From VXLM01 sp034421575 (GTDB lineage: Bacteria; Chloroflexota; Dehalococcoidia; Lucifugimonadales; VXLM01): DNA of 64,000 nt. Below, in pieces: positions 53,504 to 61,199 of the stretch (position 1 is the stretch's first letter; each line of letters begins with the position of its first letter). The translations under genes and the position numbers were made by a program. A model generated the notes under the pieces. It was not told the DNA's origin, did no database searches, and saw only the letters and a list, made by a program, of their open reading frames with translations. Where the stretch lies: positions 1 through 64,000 of the forward strand of contig DAOUKG010000036.1 in the NCBI GenBank assembly GCA_034421575.1. Reading direction: 5' to 3'.

Positions 53504-54174
53504 CCCGATACGTCGGACCCATCCTCGCCATCGCATGGAAGGACATCGTCCTCGAAACGAGAACGAAGGACATCATAGTTGCCGTATTGGCCTTCTCGCT
53601 CCTGGTAATCGTCGTTTTCAACTTCGCCATCGACCCGACGCCTCGCACAATCGGCCTCGTCGCTCCGGGCATCCTCTGGATAGCCTTCGTATTCGGCGGC
53701 GTGCTGGGGCTCAATCGCTCTTTCACCCTGGAGAAGGACAACGGGAACATTCACGCGCTCATGGTCGCGCCCGTCAGTCGAGAGGTCATCTTCTTCGGCA
53801 AGACGCTCTCCAATCTCATTTTCATGCTCGTTGTTGAATTGATCACCCTGCCCGTCTTTGCCATGCTGTTCAATTTCTCGCTGGAGGTCGCCGAACTGCT
53901 GCCGGTCGCTCTCCTGGCCACGCTGGGAATCGTCACCGTGGGTTCCGTGTTTTCATCCATGGCCGTCAACACGCGGGCGCGAGAGGTGATGCTCCCGCTG
54001 CTGTTCCTTCCCGTGGCCCTGCCTGCCGTCATCGCCGCCGTGGAGATCAGCGGCAGCGTTCTCGCCGGAGACGGCATGTTCTCCGATACCGAGTGGCTTG
54101 CGGTGCTGGCGGCGTTCGACGCGATATTCCTCGTCGTTTGCCCTGTCGCCTTCAACGCGGTCGTGGAAGACTGA
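53500..54174 (+). CDS. ccmB: Haem exporter membrane protein CcmB
   Basis: 224 aa with six hydrophobic helices. The CcmB features are the N-terminal IAWKDIVLETRTKDI, LWIAFVFGGVLGLNRSFTLEKDNG, GKTLSNLIFMLVVELITLPVFAMLFN, and FSSMAVNTRAREVMLPLLFLPVALPA. It is the membrane partner of CcmA, and the ATGA overlap supports coupled translation. Presence of ccmAB implies System I cytochrome c maturation in this organism. Confidence 0.92.
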   Translation: MTRYVGPILAIAWKDIVLETRTKDIIVAVLAFSLLVIVVFNFAIDPTPRTIGLVAPGILWIAFVFGGVLGLNRSFTLEKDNGNIHALMVAPVSREVIFFGKTLSNLIFMLVVELITLPVFAMLFNFSLEVAELLPVALLATLGIVTVGSVFSSMAVNTRAREVMLPLLFLPVALPAVIAAVEISGSVLAGDGMFSDTEWLAVLAAFDAIFLVVCPVAFNAVVED

Positions 54175-54223
54175 AGACGGCTAGAGAGTTGAATTCCGGT
54201 GAGAGCAAGCCTTCAAGCGCAAC

Positions 54224-54251
54224 CGTCATACCGGCGGAGGCCGGTATCCAG
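54224..54251. repeat. Dispersed palindrome after ccmB
   Basis: CGTCATACCGGCGGAGGCCG then GTATCCAG, reverse orientation of the GGATACC/GGATTCC palindrome family. It sits 49 bp after the ccmB stop and 26 bp before the prs stop, between convergent genes. Confidence 0.7.
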
Positions 54252-54277
54252 AGGGCGCAATGGCTTGACAACGCCGC

Positions 54278-55276
54278 TTAGAACAGGGGTTGCCTGACGG
54301 CAGCCGGGACCGTCGTCACTCGCCGGTCGACGGTGAGGTCGAAGTCCTGGTCGAACATCGCGCCAATCGAGTCGCCCTGGTGGATGCGGCTAATCGCTTC
54401 ACCTAGCAGGGGCGCTACGGAGATTATCTCCAGGCCGGGGAACCGCTTCTCTTCCGGAATCGGCAGCGTGTCGGTAACGACGAACTCCGTGATTCCACTG
54501 TCCGCGAGGCGCTCGTGGGCGTTGCCCGCAAACACGGCATGAGTTGCCCCGCACAGGACGCTGGTGGCGCCGTGAGCCTTGAGGACCTTGAAGGCTTCAA
54601 CGACCGTCCCTCCCGTGCCAATCTCGTCATCGATGATGAGGGCAGTCTTGCCCCGGACCTCACCGACGAGGTTGATCGCCTCGGCCTTCTCGTCGTTGCC
54701 CTGCCGTTCCTTGTCGATCAGCGCGATCGGCGCGTCGAGGACGTTGGCCACTTCCCTGGCGCGCTTCGCGCTTCCGGGGTCGGTGGCGGTCACGACCACG
54801 TTATCGAGTTCCTTCTCCCTGAAGCGCTTGGCGAGCATCCGAATCGCCGAGAGCTCATCCAGAGGAATGTTGAAGAAGCCCTGTATCTGTCCGGCGTGGA
54901 GGTCGATGGTCAGGACGCGGTCGGCTCCCGCAACCGTGGTAAAGTCGGCCAGGAGCCGGGCAGTGATGGCAACCCGGGGCTGGTCCTTCTTGTCGGTCCG
55001 TCCGTAGGCATAGTATGGAATGACCACGGTTATGCGCCCGGCAGACGCTCGGCGGGCCGCATCGATCATGATCCAGAGCTCCATCCAGTGCTCGTCCACC
55101 GGCGCGGAGATCGGCTGGATGAGGAACACGTCCTTCTGTCGAATGTTCTCCAGGAACTTGACGAAGGTGTTGTCGTTGCTGAACTTGAAGACCTCGCATT
55201 CGCCCATTTTGGTACCGAGGTACGTGGCGATATCCTGAGCGAGCTGCGGGTGGGCGTTGCCCGTGAATATCTTCAT
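54278..55276 (-). CDS. prs: Ribose-phosphate pyrophosphokinase
   Basis: 332 aa from the ATG at 55276, which starts MKIFTGNAHPQLAQDIA as family members do; the open frame runs upstream without support. It makes PRPP from ribose-5-phosphate and ATP for nucleotides, histidine and tryptophan. Conserved parts: IQPISAPVDEHWMELWIMIDA, IPYYAYGRTDKKD, RVLTIDLHAGQIQGFF, and the PRPP-binding loop IIDDEIGTGGTVVEAFKVLK. ATP-site residues look intact. Confidence 0.95.
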   Translation of the reverse strand: MKIFTGNAHPQLAQDIATYLGTKMGECEVFKFSNDNTFVKFLENIRQKDVFLIQPISAPVDEHWMELWIMIDAARRASAGRITVVIPYYAYGRTDKKDQPRVAITARLLADFTTVAGADRVLTIDLHAGQIQGFFNIPLDELSAIRMLAKRFREKELDNVVVTATDPGSAKRAREVANVLDAPIALIDKERQGNDEKAEAINLVGEVRGKTALIIDDEIGTGGTVVEAFKVLKAHGATSVLCGATHAVFAGNAHERLADSGITEFVVTDTLPIPEEKRFPGLEIISVAPLLGEAISRIHQGDSIGAMFDQDFDLTVDRRVTTVPAAVRQPLF

Positions 55277-55546
55277 CTCATCGTAGAGATGATGGGTCTC
55301 CTCGTGGCCTCCGTTTCGCTGCTTGCTAACGGTTACAGAATTCTTCGTCGAGGAGTGCGAGTTGTTCTGCAACGAATCCCTCTCTCGTCGGAGTCTGAGG
55401 CGCGCGGATACGACATCCGAAGGCGCACGCATTATAGCACAGGCGAAATGACACGCGACCAACGCAGCCAATGATTTTCCCACCAAGTATTTTCTGATCC
55501 GTAGCCACGACTTGTCCCCTTTGCGATAATGGGAGCAATCGACCCC

Positions 55547-56716
55547 ATGTCTACCCTAACGACGAAAGTAAAGGCACTCGGCAAGTCGCTCGGCTTCGAC
55601 ATCGTCGGGATCACAACCGCCGAGGGATTTGCTCGCGACGAGAAGGCGGCACTTGAGAGGGTCAACGACGGCCTGATGGATGGGCTGCCATGGTACACCG
55701 CCGAGCGCGTCCGCAAGGCAAACAGCCCGCGCAAGCTGTTGGAGGACGCGAGGTCGGTCGTATCGCTTGCCATGAGCTACAACTACGGCGAGGCCGAGCC
55801 GCAGGGGCAGGGTCCGCATGGAAAACTCGCGCGATATGCGTGGGGCGATGACTACCACGACGTGATGAAGAAGCGGCTTCGAGAATTCGTTTCCGCCCTG
55901 CCCGACATCGCAGGGCGACCGGTGCAGACGCGCATCTTCGTGGACGACGGCCCGATGAACGACCGTGCCGCCGCCGAACGCGCGGGAGTCGGCTGGTTCG
56001 GCAAGAACACCAACATCCTCACGCCAAGCCACGGCTCGTGGGTGCTGCTGGGTCAGGTCATCACCGATCTCGACCTCGTGCCGGACGCGCCACTCAAGAA
56101 GAACTGCGGCGAGTGCGTCCTCTGCATCATTGACTGTCCCACGGACGCAATCGTCGCGCCCTACGTCATCGACAATCGGAAGTGCATTTCCTACCTGACC
56201 ATCGAGTTGCGCGGCCCGATACCGAGGGATATCCGTCCTCTCGTGGGCGACTGGGTGTTCGGCTGCGACATTTGCCAGGACGTCTGCCCCGTCAACCGGA
56301 AGGCGGAGACTTCCCTAGAGCCGGCCTTTCGTAAACGCCATGACTTCGACGCCCCTGCTCTCTTGCCGCTCCTGGAGCTTGACGATGAGGGTTTTCGCGA
56401 GCGATTTCGCGGCAGCCCCGTCAAGCGGGCCAAGCGTGTGGGTCTTCAGAGGAATGTCTGCGTGGCGCTCGGCAACATCGGCGACCCCGTTGCAGTGCCG
56501 GCGCTTGCAAAGATTCTCAGGGTGGGTGAATCCCTCGTACGAGAACACGCGGCTTGGGCCTTGGGCAGGATTGGAGGTCCAAAGGCAAGAGCGGCACTGC
56601 TCGACGCCCTACAGACCGAAGATGACGGCGAGGTGAAGAAGGAAATTGATTTATCCGTTGCAGAAATCGACCTCGATCGAACACCCGCCGGTTGGCACCG
56701 AGACCATCGAGCATGA
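55547..56716 (+). CDS. queG: Epoxyqueuosine reductase
   Basis: About 389 aa; the ATG at 55547 has GGGAG 10-14 bp upstream, while the ATG at 55529 lacks a site. It reduces epoxyqueuosine to queuosine in tRNA using a cobalamin and two [4Fe-4S] clusters. Conserved: YNYGEAEPQG, DDGPMNDRAAAERAGVGWFG, and the clusters CGECVLCIIDCP and CDICQDVCPVN with the linked C in KCISYLTIE. The C-terminal tail (about 295-389) is a HEAT-like repeat (EHAAWALGRIGG, ARAALLDAL) found in many QueG. Confidence 0.93.
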   Translation: MSTLTTKVKALGKSLGFDIVGITTAEGFARDEKAALERVNDGLMDGLPWYTAERVRKANSPRKLLEDARSVVSLAMSYNYGEAEPQGQGPHGKLARYAWGDDYHDVMKKRLREFVSALPDIAGRPVQTRIFVDDGPMNDRAAAERAGVGWFGKNTNILTPSHGSWVLLGQVITDLDLVPDAPLKKNCGECVLCIIDCPTDAIVAPYVIDNRKCISYLTIELRGPIPRDIRPLVGDWVFGCDICQDVCPVNRKAETSLEPAFRKRHDFDAPALLPLLELDDEGFRERFRGSPVKRAKRVGLQRNVCVALGNIGDPVAVPALAKILRVGESLVREHAAWALGRIGGPKARAALLDALQTEDDGEVKKEIDLSVAEIDLDRTPAGWHRDHRA

Positions 56717-56885
56717 AAATGTGTTGACGCAGAAGAAGGGCAACCACAAGGGTTGCCCCTACGACGGGTTGGCCGGGGGGTATTTTCAGAGGAATCCCCC
56801 ATGCAGGTCGATGCCTGCACACCAAGGAGTGTAAATGGGCGTCGGTTCCTCTGTCGGCGATTGTCGTAAGGCAACGTCCGGGGAT

Positions 56886-56939
56886 GGATTCCCGCCCCGT
56901 ATCGTGGTACGGGGTGACGTTCTTTCGCGGGAATGACGT
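56886..56939. repeat. Nested palindrome, copy 1
   Basis: The TGGATTCCCGC..GCGGGAATGACG palindrome with an extra 26-bp stem-loop inserted (CCCCGTATCGTGGTACGGGG core). Differs from copy 2 at 57332-57385 at two positions only. Confidence 0.78.
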
Positions 56940-56977
56940 GGTGGGGGTGGCGCGATATCGGGGACGGGTTGCCTGAC

Positions 56978-57290
56978 CTGGGGTTATTTTCAGGGTAATG
57001 ACAGGATATGTTGGGGTGCTGGGAGAAGGTCCCGTCCTGCCAAGGACTTTTTGAAAATTTGTTGCATGGTGTTGCATTCTGTTGCATTTTGCTCGTTATC
57101 GTAAAGTTCGCGGCTTCGCCCGGGGCACCTGGCACAGGGCAAGTTGGAGAAGCGGCATGGTTTTCTTTTGTTGTATTTGCGCCATATCGCGCCATCTTGC
57201 GCCATTTCCTCGTTGTCGTGAGAGTGGGCGGCTTGCAGCCGCTTATGGATAGTGTGAGACATGCGTTCTTGTTTGTCAAATTGGGGAAGG
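56978..57290. repeat. Dispersed repeat copy B with two phased heptamer triplets
   Basis: Matches 343-660 in direct orientation. GTTGCAT at 57061, 57071, 57081 and GCGCCAT at 57179, 57189, 57199, both triplets with exact 10-bp spacing and starting 118 bp apart, as in copy A. The single-base differences between the copies all leave the heptamers intact. Confidence 0.75.
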
Positions 57291-57331
57291 GCAACCACAA
57301 GGGTTGCCCCTACGATGCGTTGGCCAGGGCA

Positions 57332-57385
57332 TGGATTCCCGCCCCGTATCGTGGTACGGGGTGACGTTCCTACGCGGGAATGACG
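57332..57385. repeat. Nested palindrome, copy 2
   Basis: Same 54-bp nested palindrome as 56886-56939, with two differences. The inner CCCCGTATCG..CGGGG hairpin interrupts the outer palindrome at the same point in both copies. Confidence 0.78.
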
Positions 57386-57772
57386 AGTAGTGGGGCGCGG
57401 TCCATTTTCAGGGTAATGACAACTATTGCGTAGGTTTCTCTCAGAAGTCTGCCGAGAGCGTTCGTGGTGAGCTCGTCGAACCATGAACGGGGTTGCCACC
57501 CTTCGACAGGCTTTCAAGTAACTGCTCTCGCCTACGTCGGGGCATCACCCTCACCCCCGCATCGAGTGCGGGGCAGGCTCTAGCCCTCTCCCACGACGGG
57601 AGAGGGGATAAGAGAGCCTTCGACAGGCTCAGGCCGAACGGGCTTTCTCGTAGCCACACGGCAGTTACTGACACCCTTGCACGGCCCCCGCACGGGGCAT
57701 AACGCTGCTCAGGGTGAACGGGATCCTTTTAGACACCCTCTCAGGTCTCCGTACGCGGATATGACGGTTAGG

Positions 57773-58495
57773 TTAAGGTCTTGCTTTGCGGGCGTAGATG
57801 ATGGCGCCTCTCTTGGTCAGGGTGAGCGGGGTGCTGATGGCGTTGGAGGCTTGCTCTGCAACGGAGGGGCTTAAGCGGCGACCTTGGAGGTAGAGAGCCA
57901 GAGCTTCGCGGTCGGGCAAGTGGACGTAGGGGCCGTCCCATGCGTCTATCTCGATTTCGGGGAAAACTGAGGCAACGATTTCGGGGGCGTTCTCGCTGTC
58001 GAAGGTCGATGGGATGCCGAAGCTCGGCAGGACCGACTCAAGCTCCGGCGAGTCGTACCTGCTGGGAGCGCACGCCGCGAACAGCCCGCCCGGTCCGAGG
58101 ACGCGGTGGCACTCGGCGACGGCCTGCGCGGGGTCATCCAGGTGGTAGAGCATGTAGAGAGCGGCAGATCCGCCGAATGTGTCATGCGGGAACGGGAGTG
58201 TCCTCGCATCGCCGAAGACGCGGGGGCCGGATGCGGCTTTGAGCATTGCAGGTGACGCGTCGAGTCCGACTGCGGCGATACCCGCGTCCCGGAGCAGACC
58301 AAGCAGCCTGCCGTTTCCGCAGCCGACGTCGAGGACCCGGTCGGTCCCCTCGCAGGCAAAGCGGCCGGCAACATCTTCATGGACATCTCCAGCCAGCCCG
58401 AATTTCTTGGCAGCCAGAGAATTGGAGCGGAACCGTTCGGGGTCCGTGTCGTAGTCGAGCGGTTCCGGGTTAGGTCGCCGGTCAGGCTCCGGCAT
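57773..58495 (-). CDS. Class I SAM-dependent methyltransferase
   Basis: 240 aa. The SAM-binding motif DRVLDVGCGNGRLLG (about residues 52-66) is followed by the acidic end of strand 2 in AVGLDASPAM, DARTLPFPHDTFG (motif II/III), then LYMLYHLDDPAQAV and VLGPGGLF, as in the UbiE/methyltransferase-11 group. Its start overlaps the mdh stop by 14 bp, so it is cotranscribed with mdh. Substrate unknown; small molecule or quinone are both possible. Confidence 0.78.
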   Translation of the reverse strand: MPEPDRRPNPEPLDYDTDPERFRSNSLAAKKFGLAGDVHEDVAGRFACEGTDRVLDVGCGNGRLLGLLRDAGIAAVGLDASPAMLKAASGPRVFGDARTLPFPHDTFGGSAALYMLYHLDDPAQAVAECHRVLGPGGLFAACAPSRYDSPELESVLPSFGIPSTFDSENAPEIVASVFPEIEIDAWDGPYVHLPDREALALYLQGRRLSPSVAEQASNAISTPLTLTKRGAIIYARKARP

Positions 58496-59420
58496 TTTCC
58501 ATCACTTCGACAAGCTCACGGACAGCGTCGGCGGAACTCCGGAGAGCGGCGGACTCGTCGTCGGTGAGTTCGAACTCGATGATCTCCTCGACGCCGCAGG
58601 CTCCCAGCTTGACTGGGACGCCGACGAAGAGGCCGTCGATGCCGTACTCGCCTTCGAGGTAGGCCGTGCACGGGAGGGTCTGCTTCTTGTCGAAGAGGAT
58701 GGACTCGACCATCTGGACGATGGCGGCGGATGGAGCGTAGTAGGCGCTGCCGGTCTTGAGGTAGTTGACGATCTCCGCGCCGCCGTCCTGGGTGCGCTTG
58801 ACGATGGCGTCGAGGCGGACTTTCGGGATGAGCTTCGAGACGGGCTGGCCGCCCACGATTGTGCTGCCGACGACGGGGACCATGGAATCGCCATGTCCGC
58901 CGAGCACCCAGGCGTCGATACTCTCGACGGAGACGTTGAGCTCCATGGCGAGGAAGGTGCGGAACCGGGCGGTGTCGAGGATGCCTGCCATTCCAACGAC
59001 GCGATTCTTCGGGAAGCCGCTGACCTGATGCGCGCGCTGGGCCATGGCGTCAAGGGGGTTGGTTACGGGCATGAGGATGGTGTCGGGCGAGTGAGCGACG
59101 ACCTCGTTGACGACGCTCGTGACGATCTTCATGTTGGTGAGGAGCAGGTCGTCGCGCGACATGCCGGGCTTGCGGGCAATGCCTGAGGTGATGACGACAA
59201 CGTCCGACCCTGCGGTCTCCTCGTAGGTGTTGGTTCCGACGATGGAGGCGTCGCTGCCGGAGACGGGGCCGGATTCGAGGATGTCGAGGGCCTTACCCTG
59301 GGGGAGACCGTCGACGATGTCTACGAGGACCACATCGGCGTATCCCTTGTCGAAGATTCGCTGGGCGGCGGTCGCTCCGACGTTACCTGCTCCGACTACG
59401 GTTACTTTGCTGCGTGACAT
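58482..59420 (-). CDS. mdh: Malate dehydrogenase
   Basis: 312-aa NAD-dependent enzyme of the LDH-like MDH type (TCA cycle). N-terminal VTVVGAGNVGATAAQ with D34-region VLVDIVDG favouring NAD. Substrate-site loop IARKPGMSRDDLL and NPLDAM; catalytic H in VLGGHGDSMVP. Arginine at the substrate-specificity loop (ARKPG) favours malate over lactate. It precedes the methyltransferase gene and follows icd at a 400-bp distance on the same strand. Confidence 0.93.
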   Translation of the reverse strand: MSRSKVTVVGAGNVGATAAQRIFDKGYADVVLVDIVDGLPQGKALDILESGPVSGSDASIVGTNTYEETAGSDVVVITSGIARKPGMSRDDLLLTNMKIVTSVVNEVVAHSPDTILMPVTNPLDAMAQRAHQVSGFPKNRVVGMAGILDTARFRTFLAMELNVSVESIDAWVLGGHGDSMVPVVGSTIVGGQPVSKLIPKVRLDAIVKRTQDGGAEIVNYLKTGSAYYAPSAAIVQMVESILFDKKQTLPCTAYLEGEYGIDGLFVGVPVKLGACGVEEIIEFELTDDESAALRSSADAVRELVEVMENAGA

Positions 59421-59817
59421 TCAGATGCTCCTTGGTTGATGGTTTTGGTAAGTGCAGTGTTTATCGGCTGGTGTGTATTTTGGGTTCCCGTATATGGAAG
59501 CCCCTACGTTACGAGTCATTCGGGCGAAAGTCTGAGGTAAGGCACCTTCTGGGGCCTTTTACCCTCACCCCAACCCTCTCCCGCGAACGGGAGAGGGGGT
59601 AAGGCAATTGCCCTATTTCCCGGGAATGACGGTGGATTTAAGGGAATGAGAGCGTGTTGATGCCGGGGACGGGCAACCACAAGGGTTGCCCCTACGATGG
59701 ATATTCGTTTGGGTCTTCTCCTAATCACCTGTCCTCGAACGGAATCTACAGAAACACGTCGAATTGAACAGAGCGCGGTCTTGGGTTGTCTATATGATGT
59801 CGTCGCCGACAGTTCCC
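59421..59817. other. Intergenic region with hairpin repeats
   Basis: About 400 bp between mdh and icd (both -). It holds the CCCTCACCCCAACCC hairpin (59561-59599), a half-palindrome GGGAATGACGG near 59621 and the GGGCAACC..GGTTGCCCC hairpin (59671-59699). The mdh promoter should lie in 59421-59520, but I cannot call it. Confidence 0.6.
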
Positions 59818-61020
59818 CTACCCGTTTTCTAGCTCGTCGCGGCGGGCGAAGAGGTTGGGGTCTTCGACGGTTGCCATGAGGTAGTCGCCGAACTCGGTGC
59901 TCGTCGCGCCGGTGTCGCGGCCAGTCATGACGACCTTCTTCTCGTACATGCCGCAGATATCGAGGGCGGTATGGAGTCGCACCGCGAGGTCGTTGTAGCC
60001 GATGTGGTCGAGCATCATTGCCCCGGCGCGGACAAGGGAGCTGGGGTCGGCATACTGGGCACGTCCCTCGGTGACCATGCGGGGAGCGCTGCCGTGGATG
60101 GCCTCGAACATGGCGTATTGCTTGCCGATGTTGGCGCTTCCCGCGGTGCCGACGCCGCCCTGAATCTCGGCGGCCTCGTCGGTGAGGATGTCGCCGTAGA
60201 GGTTCGGGAGGGCGAGCACTTGGAAGTCGCTGCGGCGCTTGGGGTCGATGAGCTTGGCGGTCATGATGTCGATGTACCAGCCGTCCCACTCGATGCCGGG
60301 GTACTTCTCCCCTATCCGACGGGCGACATCGAGGAACTTGCCGTCGGTGGTCTTGACGACGTTGGCCTTGGTGACGATGGTGACGTGAGTCTTGCCGGTG
60401 CGCTTGGCGTGGTCGAATGCGGCCTCGATGATGCGCTCGGATCCGGGCGTCGTGATGACGCGGAAGTCGATGGCGAGGTCGTCGGTGACATTGATGCCCT
60501 GGCTGCCCACGGCGTAGAGGTCCTCGGTATTCTCGCGGAAGAACGTCCAGTCGATGTTCTCGGACGGGATGCGGACGGGCCGGACGTTTGCAAAGAGATC
60601 GAGGGCCTTTCTCATGCTGACGTTGGCCGACTCGATGTTGGGCCAGCCGTCGCCCTTTTCGGGAGTGTGAGTGGGACCCTTGACGGAGACGTGGCACTCC
60701 TTGATGGCTTCGAGCACGTCGTCGGGTATGGACTGCAGCTTGGCGGCGCGGTTCTCTATGGTGAGACCCTCGATGTTGCGGAACTCGACCTTGCCGCTTG
60801 CGACCTCATCGCGGAGGAGGTATTCGAGCACCCGCCGGGTCTCCTCGCTGATAGCGGGGCCGATGCCGTCGCCGCCGATCATGCCGATGATGATGGGGCT
60901 GATGGATGTGTAGTCGGTCCAATCGCCCTCGCTCTTGAGGCGCTCGACTCGTTCTAGCTGCTCTTCCAGGACGGTGCCGAAGTGCTGTTTTGCCTGTTCG
61001 ATTACCTGTGAGGTGTCCAC
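59818..61020 (-). CDS. icd: Isocitrate dehydrogenase
   Basis: 400-aa member of the isocitrate/isopropylmalate dehydrogenase family. Substrate loop NVSMRKALDLFANVRPVR (S and three Arg), RENTEDLYAVG, the catalytic K in TKANVVKTT, metal acids in ALPNLYGDILTDEAAEIQGG, and the cofactor loop AIHGSAPRMVTEG. The N-terminal 45-residue extension is polar and helical. SAPRM and the NVSMRK pattern favour isocitrate over isopropylmalate. NAD or NADP use cannot be settled by eye. Upstream gap holds only repeats. Confidence 0.87.
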   Translation of the reverse strand: MDTSQVIEQAKQHFGTVLEEQLERVERLKSEGDWTDYTSISPIIIGMIGGDGIGPAISEETRRVLEYLLRDEVASGKVEFRNIEGLTIENRAAKLQSIPDDVLEAIKECHVSVKGPTHTPEKGDGWPNIESANVSMRKALDLFANVRPVRIPSENIDWTFFRENTEDLYAVGSQGINVTDDLAIDFRVITTPGSERIIEAAFDHAKRTGKTHVTIVTKANVVKTTDGKFLDVARRIGEKYPGIEWDGWYIDIMTAKLIDPKRRSDFQVLALPNLYGDILTDEAAEIQGGVGTAGSANIGKQYAMFEAIHGSAPRMVTEGRAQYADPSSLVRAGAMMLDHIGYNDLAVRLHTALDICGMYEKKVVMTGRDTGATSTEFGDYLMATVEDPNLFARRDELENG

Positions 61021-61109
61021 GTTTGTTCCCTTCTTGATTGTCTTGCCTTGCGGTCTGCTATGGAGGAGCTATCGAGTCCAGTACCGGTTCCCTATGGCTC
61101 TGGTAGATT

Positions 61110-61145
61110 CCCTCACCCTAGCCCTCTCCCACGACGGGAGAGGGG
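61110..61145. repeat. Dispersed hairpin repeat (CCCTCACCCTAGCCC type)
   Basis: Same CCCTCACCCTAGCCCTCTCC hairpin as at 7679-7715, in the gap between the carboxyltransferase stop (61200, -) and icd. It may act as an RNA end structure. Confidence 0.7.
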
Positions 61146-61199
61146 ATGCTCGTCTTTCGACTGAGTTGTCATATCCAAATAGAAACAGAAGTAGGTTGT

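Larger units (their letters stand above)
56717..57772. other. Repeat cluster between queG and a methyltransferase gene
   Basis: About 1 kb with no real gene. In order: GGGCAACC..GGTTGCCC hairpin (56738-56765), nested palindrome (56886-56939), copy B of the phased-heptamer repeat (56978-57290), another GGGCAACC hairpin (57289-57310), second nested palindrome (57332-57385), CCCTCACCC hairpin with an inner hairpin (57548-57610), CCTTCGACAGGCTC repeats (about 57499 and 57617-57640) and GGCATAACGCTGCTCA (57696-57711). It is a hotspot where small repeats have accumulated. Confidence 0.7.

Noticed and set aside
55277..55486. 70-residue N-terminal extension of Prs
   Set aside because: Family members begin at the MKIFTGN-type sequence; the upstream part is basic, unlike the family, and overlaps the promoter region.
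56990..57517. 175-aa open frame on - in the repeat cluster
   Set aside because: It runs through several unrelated repeats (hairpins and the phased element), so it is a composite with no coherent protein.
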